A stretch of DNA of 63,741 nt, taken from contig JAGFNK010000309.1 in assembly GCA_025769875.1 (NCBI GenBank), positions 1 through 63,741 on the forward strand. The letters are read 5' to 3'. The first letter of the stretch is position 1. Each line of letters begins with the position of its first letter. The notes under the pieces were generated by a model, which was not told the origin of the DNA, did not search any database, and saw only the letters and a list, made by a program, of their open reading frames with translations. Shown in pieces: positions 55,145-63,741 of the stretch. The position numbers and the translations under genes are program-made. The DNA is from Russula earlei (Eukaryota; Basidiomycota; Agaricomycetes; Russulales; Russulaceae).

Positions 55145-55682
55145 TGTTAAGATCCAACTGATCTTATTACCGACTCTTAGTGAAAGAGTTGCTTGATTTA
55201 GTTCAAGCACTAGACTTTGAATCCTTTGATGTTATCTCAGGAAGAATTGGTGTAAGAGAAGAGAGGGGCCTCTTTCACTTAGAGCTATCAATATAGTTTG
55301 TTTTAGAGAATTGACAAGATGTTTTGTGAAAGAGTAAGTTGAGCATAAGGCTCGACTTCTTGGTACCACAGACTATTTATATGATATCTCAACAACTACT
55401 GATCCAATTTGTACAAAACTTGGGGTGCACATAACTGAGCACCAGTAGTATCCGAATACATAGAGCTTAATTCAAGAATGTCAGAAATGACTCACACGTG
55501 AGTCATTCTTTCATAGTATCTGTCATCAATCAGTGAGTAGTGAGTAAGCCATTACTGATCAATGAGTAAACGGGTCAGTAAGCAATCACTAAGCCAGATG
55601 AATAAGCACATATGAGTAAACAGAAATGAGTCACCAAAGCATAGATAATCAGATGAGGACACAGAACGCAAGAATCCTAACA
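55145..55682 (-). repeat. Solo LTR-I in LTR-C
   Basis: 538 bp, TGTTAAGATCC to GAATCCTAACA, exact duplication TGCTT (55140-55144, 55683-55687). The only copy in the window; no internal part. Confidence 0.92.
55336..55381 (-). promoter_or_regulatory. TATA box and start palindrome in LTR-I
   Basis: TATAAATAG reads on the minus strand from 55381; ATGCTCAACTT starts at 55346, 35 nt later, and pairs with AAGTCGAGC (55358-55350). Confidence 0.55.
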
Positions 55683-55974
55683 TGCTTCTATGTAAACGAT
55701 CTTGGTGCTGGAAGCATTAAGTGCTTCCCTAGTAGCAATCTCGGTGTCATAAGTACTTTCCTAATCAAGGAAGCAACGTACATGGCAGTACAGGAACATC
55801 TGGAACAGAAGCAATGCTATTGTTAGTACATCTTCAGAATGATACAATCAACGCGTTCTGAATGCAATATCAACAGACAAAAACGGTCAAGATCTGACGC
55901 ACAGATGATGCAAACAGTGCAGTCCATAGTTCAGGTGTTCCAGCATCTTCCAGACCCCAAACCACTCAGTAACA

Positions 55975-56736
55975 GTGGGGGGATCCATTGCCATTTCCTT
56001 ATCAGTTCACATCCTCTCTGCCAATGACATCATTATCTTAGGTGACCCTCACAGTCTCGACACTCAAATCTACAGGCAGTGCTCACATCTACAGGCACAT
56101 ATACATCCTTGTCTATACACTACGAGTTGACAGATCTAGGCGAGATCGGATCATATCTCAGGATCTACATTACACATGATCACTCAGCTAACACAGACAT
56201 CAATCATTCAAGGTACATCTCAGATCTCTTCGGGATGGCGGATTCCACTCTGCTCTGCTTCTGTAATCTCAGAGGTCTTACCTCAGGATGGTGGACTTCC
56301 ATTCCACTTCTGCATTCTGTTCTGTTCTGATGCGGAAGTCCAGTTGATCAAGCACTCTGGAGACACAACACCTATGGCGATTAGGCAATATATTAATGTT
56401 TTAATGGCAGCCTCCCTTATGTGCAGATCTGAACACTTCACTGGACACTTTCCTGGCAGTCTCTCAACTGTGCATTTACACAGATTCACACATGTTCACA
56501 CTTTCCTTTGCAGTCTGTTCACCTGCATACACATTTCCTTTGGAGTCTTTCAACTCGCAGTCTCTCAACTCACCCACTCTTTAATCACTTGCATTTCACT
56601 GCAATACCTACCTCATCAAGATGTCCACCTGCTGATGGTCTTACCATGCCACACACCCACGTGCGACACCAGTCCTTTCGTTACTGGGTTAGATCTCTCT
56701 TGATCTAATCTACCGACTGTCTCAATCATGGGAGGA
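55975..56736 (+). pseudogene. Copia RT/RNase H remnant
   Basis: Degenerate relative of the Copia F pol end: an ANDIIILGDPHSL-like block near the YxDD loop, YELTDLGEIGSYLRIYITHD and HSRYISDLFGMADST (56115-56250), then decayed sequence ending PPADGLTMPHTH (compare LADGLTKPHTHA). The terminal CATGGGAGGA tract leads into LTR-F2. Large internal deletions. Confidence 0.82.
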
Positions 56737-57432
56737 TGTTGAGATTATCATTGATTTGGTGTGTTACCACTACCCTGGGACATTGTGATGTAATCACAGC
56801 TCAGACGCGTTGACATGTTGGTTACACAGACCAGGCATCACTGGTTTAGCTCAGGCGCATGACATGCCGGATCACGTGGTCCGGCTCAGCTCATATGCTG
56901 AGATCTGCATATGTTACAATGATAAGTTATTGCTGTTTTCAGCGCACTTGGCAGAGGTTGAATTCCACCCAAATTGGTGCAGAAACCCCCTCAAATGTGC
57001 AGGATAAATATCTCCCTCAAAACAGCTTCAATTCATATGAAATTTATTGTCTCTGAATTGCCTGAATGAGGGCTAGGCAGCCCCATTGTTTTCATGAGAT
57101 TTTGGTCTATATCTATTATTTTTCCCTCATGTTGCACCCATGGGCTGTCTTGAGGCAGCCCCATAGTGTTTTTGACTCAAGTGTTGTGGTGTGCAACATT
57201 GTTTCCAGTGCGATCGGAGTCACAGCCAGCCACTCATCGCCCCTCTCACCTCTCCATTCTGACCATCCTTTGCCCTCATTCCCACCATGCCAGCTGTCTC
57301 AGCCGCATCAGTCGCACCGCTCCCTTCCAACTCACGTTCGGCCCTCCACACCCACAGTTGCAGCTGCACCAGTCACACTGCCTGCATTGACCTGCCATCA
57401 GTCTTCATTGTGTTCCGCACTCCGCCATCAGC

Positions 57433-58346
57433 ATGCCAACTCTGTTAGAATACCTCAAGCTCAAGTGGGATCTGGAGGACCTCATCACCTCCTCGTCAAG
57501 ACTCCACATGTGTGACCAGGAAGATGTAGGCAAATACTACCGGAGTTTCAGGGCAATCTGCGGCCCCTCATCCATGCGCGCCACCTGTGCTACGAAGATT
57601 GTGATGAGTCATTCTGGCTTGGACTCCACCCAGACAACTGCCAGATGGTCTCCCAATGTCTCAGCCCCTGGCGCATGAACGAACAGCAGAGGCACTTTGT
57701 CAATTTCCAAGAAGTGTTTGACACACTAGTCAAGATATTCTCTCAGCATCCTTGCAACATTCAGTGGGAACATGAACTCAGTTCTTGTGATGAAGACGAA
57801 AACAAAGACGATTACATCTACCCCATGCCCACACCAGCTCCTGCCATTGTCCCTGCATCGCCCATCATTGCCTTCATATCACCCACTCCCATTGCCCCTG
57901 CGGTTCCCACCTCATCCTCCATTCCTGTCACTTTGTTCACTGCCTGCCATCTTCGACTCACCAGCCCCACCTACCTCTGCCATCCCAGCATCACCCGCAT
58001 CCACCATTGTCACCACCTCATCTATCCCCACCACCTTAGCCTCAGCCTCGCCCACCAATGCTTTAGTGCCACCCACCACTTCAGCCCTTGCAGCCTCATC
58101 TGCCACCCTGCCTTCATCTCATCTGCTCCCCACACCCTCAGTCATCTCATCACCCTCAGTCTCGTCCATTGCCTTGTCCACCACTGTTCTGGGACTAGTC
58201 CCAGCCATTGCTCCATCCCCACCATCCACCGCCATGCCCTCCATCATCACGCTCTGCTCCATCCACCTACGTCGTTGCCCCAGCTCCATTTAGCGCCGCC
58301 TTCCTGGTCTCACCCTCAGCCTTTGTCTCAGCACCAGCTGCCTTAG
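57433..58346 (+). pseudogene. Gag-like protein of element G, copy in H
   Basis: MPTLLEYLKLKWDLEDLITS, QEDVGKYYRSFRAICGP, a slip near 57570, then FWLGLHPDN-type sequence in the new frame, FQEVFDTLVKIFSQHPCNIQ, an acidic patch, and a Ser/Thr/Pro/His-rich tail. Homologous along its length to 54217-53201. Followed at 59029 by an LTR-G relative. Confidence 0.6.
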
Positions 58347-59028
58347 TAGTAGTTTTGCGCAACACCAGCACCACAGCACCATCGCCACCTCTCATCATCA
58401 GCACCACCCCAGAAGACCAAGAAGGCCCCGGCCACGAACTTAGCCACAACATGCCACAACAGGAGCAGAAGCCACCACCACACCACTGCCGCAGGAGAAG
58501 CCACTGCCGACACCAACAGCACACTGCACACCACCTCCCACATCACCTCCCTGTCTGTTTGTGCACTCTCACCCATGTCTGCTGCCGACACCTGCAGTGG
58601 AGACAACCCCGCCACCACCATCTCAAGACAACAATTGCCACCACCATCGCAAGCTGCCCCACGCATCCTCCTTCTCAAGTCCTCACCACCTATGCCTCTG
58701 TCTACGAACTCACACTTCACCACCTATGCCTCCGCTCCTTGTCCACGCCTGCTGCCAATGCCTGCAATGGAGACAACCATGCCGCTGCCACCACAAGACA
58801 ACACCACCGCCATGCAGCCACCATCTCGTCACCACCATCCTCATCTCCATCGCCTCCATCTCCCATTGCCTTCGCCTCTTCCATCATCACCATCGCTGAT
58901 CGCCGCCTTCATGCCTTCCAGCAGCACAAGCAGCTGCCACCGCCACCTTAGTTCAGACGCAAAAGGCCCAAAACACTCGCATTCAGATGCTTGACTGAGG
59001 ACAGTCAAAGTTTCAAGCCCCTGGGAGG

Positions 59029-59345
59029 TGTAAGGTAGTCATATGGCTGGCCATGGAATGACATGTGGGAAATGCAATAGGACATGATGCCTCCTTCTAT
59101 CCTTTGCCACCTCCCTCTCATTCCAGGCCATCCACCGGCCACACACCACAAGCCACCTCATGTGTGACATCGAGACCTCAATTGCATCGTCCAGCCCTTG
59201 CCACTGACCACATGCACACGCCACACCCCGCACACGTGACATGTTCATGTCTCAAGCCTTTCATGACTGCCTCAACCATCTCGACCAGTCTTGATTCACT
59301 TTCATGCCTTTCATCTCTAAAAACACCCTAGCTACTCTGTAGTAG
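59029..59345 (+). repeat. LTR-G relative inside element H
   Basis: Starts TGTAAGGTAGTC after GCCCCTGGGAGG; shares GATTCMCTTTCAT and CTAGCTAC-type blocks with LTR-G, but is more decayed. The right end is approximate. Confidence 0.5.
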
Positions 59346-60089
59346 AAAGAGTTCAGAATAGGACCCCTCTTTGCAACCCACTCCTCTCTGTCTGTGAAAA
59401 ACAAGAAGGATGGTCAGAATGGAGAGGCGAGAGGGGTGATGAGTGGCTGGCCACAACTCCGATTGCACTGGAAACAATGTTGCACACCACAACACTTGAG
59501 TCAAAAACACTATGGGGCTGCCTCAAGACAGCCAATGGGTACAACATGAGGGAAAAATAATAGATATAGACCATGATTTTGAGTTGTAATTCATCTAATA
59601 CACATGTGGAGGTGGCTTGAGTCCAGCTCCACCAATTCTCACTCAAATCTCATGAAAACAATGGGGCTGCCTAGCCCTCATTCAGGCGATTCAGGGACAA
59701 TAAATTTCATATGAATTGAAGCTGTTTTGAGGGAGATATTTATCCTGCACATTTGAGGGGGTTTCTGCACCAATTTGGGTGGAATTCAAGCTCCGCCAAG
59801 TGCGCTGAAAACGGCAATAATTGATGACAATTGGTAGCTAATAACAACTGATCCTTGTATGATCTTTGTTTCTTATTGATGGTAGTTACTTGCAGTGTAC
59901 TTAGAGACGCTCTGGAGTACTTAAGAGCATCATATTTTGATAGATCACTTCAGTCTTGTCTTACACAATACTGAAGTGAGTACTTACTGTTTCCTATCTT
60001 ATCTCTTGCATCTAATCACATGTTGTAGATATCTTGTGATAGGTATTACTGAATTATAGTCTTGTCTTACACAATACTGAGGCCCCATT

Positions 60090-61194
60090 ACTGTCGTTTT
60101 CACGTGACCTTGCACTTGCCAATTTTGGATGTCATTTCGAGTGCGAAATTAAAACTGCTATATCTCAACAGTTTCTCAACAGATTGCCTTGAAACTTTGA
60201 CAGTAGAACCTTATATACTGTATCTATGTGCAGCTAAAATATGGGAGCCTAATATTTAGTTCTTGAAATGTCAATTTTTGGGTGCTGACATGAGTGCAAA
60301 ACTTTGAACTGCCATATCTCAACTGTTTCTGAATCGATTGACTTGGAACTTCGACAGTGGGATCTCATGTACTGTATCTATGTGCAGCCCAAGAGTTGGG
60401 GTCTAATTCGCTGTTCTTGAAGTTTCGATTTTTGGGTGCAATCTGAGTGTGAAATTTCGAACTGCCATATCTCAACCATTTCTCAATGGATTGCCTTGAA
60501 ACTTGGACAGTGGGATCTCATGTAATGTGTCTAGGTGCAGCCAAAGAGTTGGTGTCTAATTATCAGTTCTTGAAGTTTCAATTTTTGGGTGCCCATCTGC
60601 ATGCAATTTTTCGAACTGTCATATCTCAACCATTTCTCGATGGATTGCCTTGAAACTTGGACAGTAGAGCCTCATGTACTGTATCCAGAGGCAGCCAAAT
60701 AATTGGTTTCACTCATTGAATTTTCACATTTTGGGGTGCTGACCCCAAGCATGATAAAATTACATTATCCCTACAGCTGAGCACATGATATGATACAACT
60801 ATTTATGACGTAGCACGCAAGAAGGGCACGTTCATGGGACTGGACAAGGACTGACGGAAGAGCGATAAGACAAAATTGAAATGATGACACGAGGCATGCG
60901 TCAAGGCAGCGATTGCAATCGCGCGTGAATGGGCGAGGTGAGGCAATGGTGGGCTGCAAGCCCTCAAGTACAGCGGGGGCAAACAATGACAAATGATGGG
61001 GGGGTGGCTCGGTAGGTCGGAGCAACACGGTGAGCGACAGTGTGCTGCTGTCGGGCACCTTTTGGTGTTTCTCATGCATGACGCGGCATTCGCACACTAT
61101 GATCGTCGCATTTCACACCGCTTACCCCTCTCACACTTCAAAAAATGCAGCTTTTTATTATGCAAGCCATCAGGAAATGTCTTCCATATGTGGT
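60090..61194 (+). repeat. Dispersed repeat K, copy 2
   Basis: Same order as copy 1: four ~155-bp units (60135-60745; TTGAAACTT or equivalent at about 60186, 60342, 60494, 60645), GACCCCAAGCATGATA, then the segment with CTTTTGGTGTTTCTCATGCATGACG, ending at TATGTGGTGC. Confidence 0.82.
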
Positions 61195-61644
61195 GCGTCA
61201 TACTTACCTGAAACCAGGAAATTGCTGTTGACCCTTGGACATGAAAGCTTGCTCCGTTCACCTGGCTCATCCACAACATAACCCTCAAAATAGAGCTGAA
61301 GGTTCCCTTCACCGACTGCGGGAAGCTTTCCCTGGTCCTGTCCAACAACGGAAGAGGCGAATGGGAGCGGCAGCATTCAAGTTTTGAACTGTTGGCGGCC
61401 GGCAGCATGTGAGCCAGCAGAGCAGTGACTGGAGGAAGGATGAGTTTTGTACATATGGCAGGGAGAAATAACATTGCATACCTTTGTCGTTTTGTCAACT
61501 TTTCATTTTGCTCTCCCACACAGTGTACCACAGTATTGTATGTGTGTGGTCTCAAGCAAGACCTGGAACTTGCACGTCACAGGTTCCCTCCTCTGCAGCG
61601 AGTTCAGACAAGTGCCAATGGGCATGTGCAAACAGGCATCTCAC
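61195..61644 (-). other. Sequence between repeat K and the acs fragment, no gene assigned
   Basis: Minus-strand coding-like block GKLPAVGEGNLQLYFEGYVV with VDEPGERSKLSCPRVNSNFL runs to a GTAAGT near 61216; GCCAACAG near 61395 could be its splice acceptor. It does not match acetyl-CoA synthetase as I know it. Just after the acs exon, GTGAG...CTGCAG (61644-61593) would make a 52-nt intron, but no TSGSTGKPKG exon follows. Confidence 0.35.
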
Positions 61645-62521
61645 ATAAAGGATAAAGAGTGGATCTTCCGCTGACAAGATATCTGGCATGCAGAAATTGA
61701 GGACCCGCATCGTCTCCTCATGCCACCACTTGTCACAGCCCTGCGTCCACAGAACTTCGTTCCCCGTGTGCCTAAGAATGAGGACGTGCTCAATGTGCAG
61801 GCAGACCTTGAGTGCTGAATTGACTATTGCTTTGGTTGCAATAGTCTTCCCACCACGACGCCCTTCGTTGGCAATAAGGACAACGTGGCTCTGGCAGTCA
61901 TTGATATGGTCACAATGCGCCTCTGCAGAGAAGCCAGTGAACACAATGTTGAGATCTGCACTGCCCAGAGTCTCAGGTGTGTTGTGATGTGATCACAACT
62001 CGGATGCGTTGACGCGTTGGATCACCCGGACCGGGCATCACCGGCTCAGCTCATACGCTGCAGCACGTGTTAGTTACACTGATAGAGTGATTTAGGACAA
62101 TCGGTAGCTACTTACAACTGATCCTCGGACTTACTTAGTGATCCGTGATGGTAGTTAACTGTACTGCATCTAGTGGTGGTCTCAGGTACTTAAGAACGCC
62201 ACAAAGTATGTAGATCACTTCAGTTTTGTGTCAACCAAACTGAAGTGAGTATTTACACTATGACATCTTATCTCACAGTACTGAGGACATGTTGTAGCTA
62301 TTGTCTGATAGGTACATTATTTACTTTAGTTTTGTGTCAACCAAACTGAACTATTGTCTGATAGATCTGCCTGCGATCTTATCATCTGCTGCTATCTAAT
62401 CACACATACTGCGTCAATTTTCAACACACAACAGAGTGGACGGCACTGATGAGTGCTACACACAAGGAGGGCAGCCACCGCTTGCCATGCCATAGGAAGG
62501 TAGATAGAGATGGCATTGCCT
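61645..62521 (-). pseudogene. acs: Acetyl-CoA synthetase (AMP-forming) fragment, split by solo LTR-F
   Basis: The enzyme makes acetyl-CoA from acetate, CoA and ATP. Only about 130 residues of the ~670 remain. Right to left: AISIYLPMAWQAVAALLVC (62519-62463), a one-base insertion, then LISAVHSVV (to 62432), LTR-F, FTGFSAEAHCDHINDCQSHV, EGRRGGKTIATKAIVNSALK, CDKWWHEETMRV and SAEDPLFILY. The exon ends at GTGAG (61644), a splice donor, so this is genomic sequence, not a cDNA copy. The phosphate-binding TSGSTG exon is missing, and element H cuts the upstream side. Confidence 0.88.
61947..62426 (+). repeat. Solo LTR-F in the acs fragment
   Basis: 480 bp, TGTTGAGATCTGC to TTTTCAACA, duplication CACAA (61942-61946, 62427-62431). 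Removing LTR and one duplication restores AVHSVVFTGF in frame. Confidence 0.96.
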
Positions 62522-62523
62522 TA

Positions 62524-63741
62524 TTGCCGTTTTCAGCGCACTTGGTGGAGTTTGAATTCCACCCAAATCGGCGCAGAAAACCCTCTCAATGGTGCGGGGC
62601 AAATATCTCCCTCAAAACAGCTTCAATTCACATGAAACATATTGTCCCTGAATCGCCTGAATGAGGGCTAGGCAGCCCCATTGTTTTCATGAGATTTGAG
62701 TGAGAATTGGTGGAGCTGGACTCAAGCCACCTCCACATGTGTATTAGATGAATTACAACTCAAAATCACGGTCTATATCTATTATATTTCCCTCATGTTG
62801 TACCCATGGGCTGTCTTGAGGCAGCACCATAGAGTTTTTGACTCAAGCATTGTGGTGTGCAATGTCGTTTCCCTCATATCATGTGACAGTAGCACGGTTG
62901 TGTGCCAGGAAGGAGCCCCCCCAGGAAGTGCACACCTGAGCCCATGGGGCGGTGAAGTGTGTCCAAGAATGCAGAATGACTTCATAAGACTGAAGCTCCA
63001 AAGAGGAGGAGCACCTAGCGGAAACGTGAGAATGCGTTTGTTCATTCAACTGCACTCAGGTTCACACAGATGATAAGGGAACAACAGGGCAACTTTATTC
63101 AACATCGTAGCAGATACAGGTGGGAACTAAGGCTAAGGGACAGGAAAAGCACAAAAGAGAGGCATATGAAAGGAAATCTAGATGTGAGAAGGGGACCGAA
63201 GCTGGACAACACAAGGTATCAAGTCATGGTCTCCAGTGGCTGTGGTAGTGGCGTGTGGCGATTTGTGAATGATGGCCGAGGCCAGGTGTGGCGATGAGGG
63301 GTGTGGTCGAGTTGCGATGTGAGGAGGGGGAGACGATGCAAAGGAGAGGCTGGAGGGGGGATAGGGAGAGTGCTGGTGGGTGGTCGCTTGGGCGCTGATG
63401 GCGCTGCCGAACGCGATTGCAGGTGGGACGATTGGAGAACTTGGATGGCAGATGCAAGGTAGAGGAGCAAGGGGGCATGGAAGTAGAAAGGGAGAGGGAA
63501 GATGGCGGCAGGCTGGGAAATGGATGCTCAGGTGGCATGCAGATCTCTGACTAACAAAGTGAGAGTCTAGTAAAAAGGGGAGAAAAGCATACCGAAATGT
63601 ACAGTAGCAACACCGTCTGATGGCAACAAAGATGGCGGCATGGTACAGGGCTCTTTGGCTGTGTGTTGGGACTCGTCGGTGCATGGTGAAGGCAGGGGCA
63701 TTGAGGGAGAGGGCGTGTGGTGGTTGATGGGGGCGACAATG
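62524..63741 (+). mobile_element. Element H, second copy, left part (runs off window)
   Basis: Starts TTGCCGTTTTCAGCGCACTTGG after TA (62522-62523) and follows the H arm to about 62880, including the ~100 bp missing from the left arm of the first copy. Beyond 62890 it differs from copy 1. 63080-63741 is G-rich, with only low-complexity minus-strand frames (Ser/Pro/His), and no gene is assigned. Confidence 0.75.

Larger units (their letters stand above)
54820..55974 (-). repeat. LTR-C, complete but split by LTR-I
   Basis: TGTTAAGGCTCC to CTCAGTAACA with LTR-I at 55145-55682. No target duplication (TGGAA versus GTGGG). Confidence 0.88.
56930..59817 (+). mobile_element. Element H: long-TIR DNA transposon with TA duplication
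   Basis: Ends TTGCTGTTTTCAGCGCACTTGG and CCAAGTGCGCTGAAAACGGCAA, flanked by TA (56928-56929, 59818-59819). The uninterrupted LTR-F2 (AAGTTAATTGATG on its sense strand) gives the empty site. Inverted repeats are about 340 bp (left) and 410 bp (right); the left arm has lost ~100 bp. The inside holds a copy of element G and no transposase, so it is non-autonomous. A second H begins at 62524. Confidence 0.82.
56737..60080 (+). repeat. LTR-F2 of the Copia remnant, split by element H
   Basis: Pieces 56737-56929 and 59818-60080 align to the LTR-F2 at 41871-42373. The last ~45 bp are missing where repeat K begins. Confidence 0.85.

Noticed and set aside
58208..58994. His/Pro/Ser-rich frames downstream of the gag-like gene in element H
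   Set aside because: Three overlapping phases are open at once; only a decayed low-complexity tail can be supported.
1..63741. tRNA, rRNA or other structured RNA genes
   Set aside because: No cloverleaf-like or conserved rRNA stretch was recognised by eye; the tRNA-like match at 4820 is a primer-binding site.

Overview
The window is a 64-kb nest of transposable elements with no intact host gene. Chromodomain (chromovirus-type) Ty3/Gypsy elements, a Ty1/Copia element primed by a half initiator tRNA, Tc1, hAT and long-TIR DNA transposons, and short GT..AG-bounded exons together suggest a repeat-rich filamentous fungus, most likely an agaricomycete basidiomycete. That assignment is inference. 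The only host-like coding sequence is a broken fragment of AMP-forming acetyl-CoA synthetase near the right end.

Layout. (1) 1-12354: nested minus-strand elements. Gypsy A copy 1 (cut by the window edge) carries a young Copia F element (4340-9629, TSD GAAAT) and lies in the gag of Gypsy C (LTR 11226-11845), which lies in an LTR of family D. (2) 12355-26435: an LTR (J), a hAT remnant, a Tc1 element (14332-17499, TA duplication) hit by two solo LTRs, repeat K with a ~155-bp tandem array, solo LTRs of D and F, and a deleted hAT with an 8-bp duplication. (3) 26436-52278: a minisatellite, then one plus-strand Gypsy E provirus spread over 25 kb because B (28973-37767), two D solos, a diverged Copia LTR (F2) and a whole Gypsy A copy 2 (42469-50802, TSD TTACC) inserted into it. 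(4) 52279-61194: a G element with a gag-like protein, LTRs of C and I, a Copia remnant whose LTR is split by TIR element H, and a second K copy. (5) 61195-63741: the acetyl-CoA synthetase fragment split by a solo F LTR and bounded by a second H element.

Most informative signals. In four Gypsy families (A, B, C, E) the sequence about 33 nt after the LTR TATA box is complementary over 11-13 nt to the primer-binding site next to the LTR, and the two sites co-vary between families. This is the signature of Tf1-type self-priming. Solo LTRs of D, J and I have the same hairpin-at-the-start layout, which predicts their unseen primer-binding sites. Families A and B also carry a third ORF of about 385-396 codons between the chromodomain and the 3' LTR, with a Pro/Ser-rich N-terminus and C-terminal CCHC zinc knuckle(s). 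Six stops in the two A copies are CGA-to-TGA changes seen by direct comparison, which indicates CpG deamination.

Family letters (A, B, C, D, E, F, F2, G, H, I, J, K) are labels used only here.
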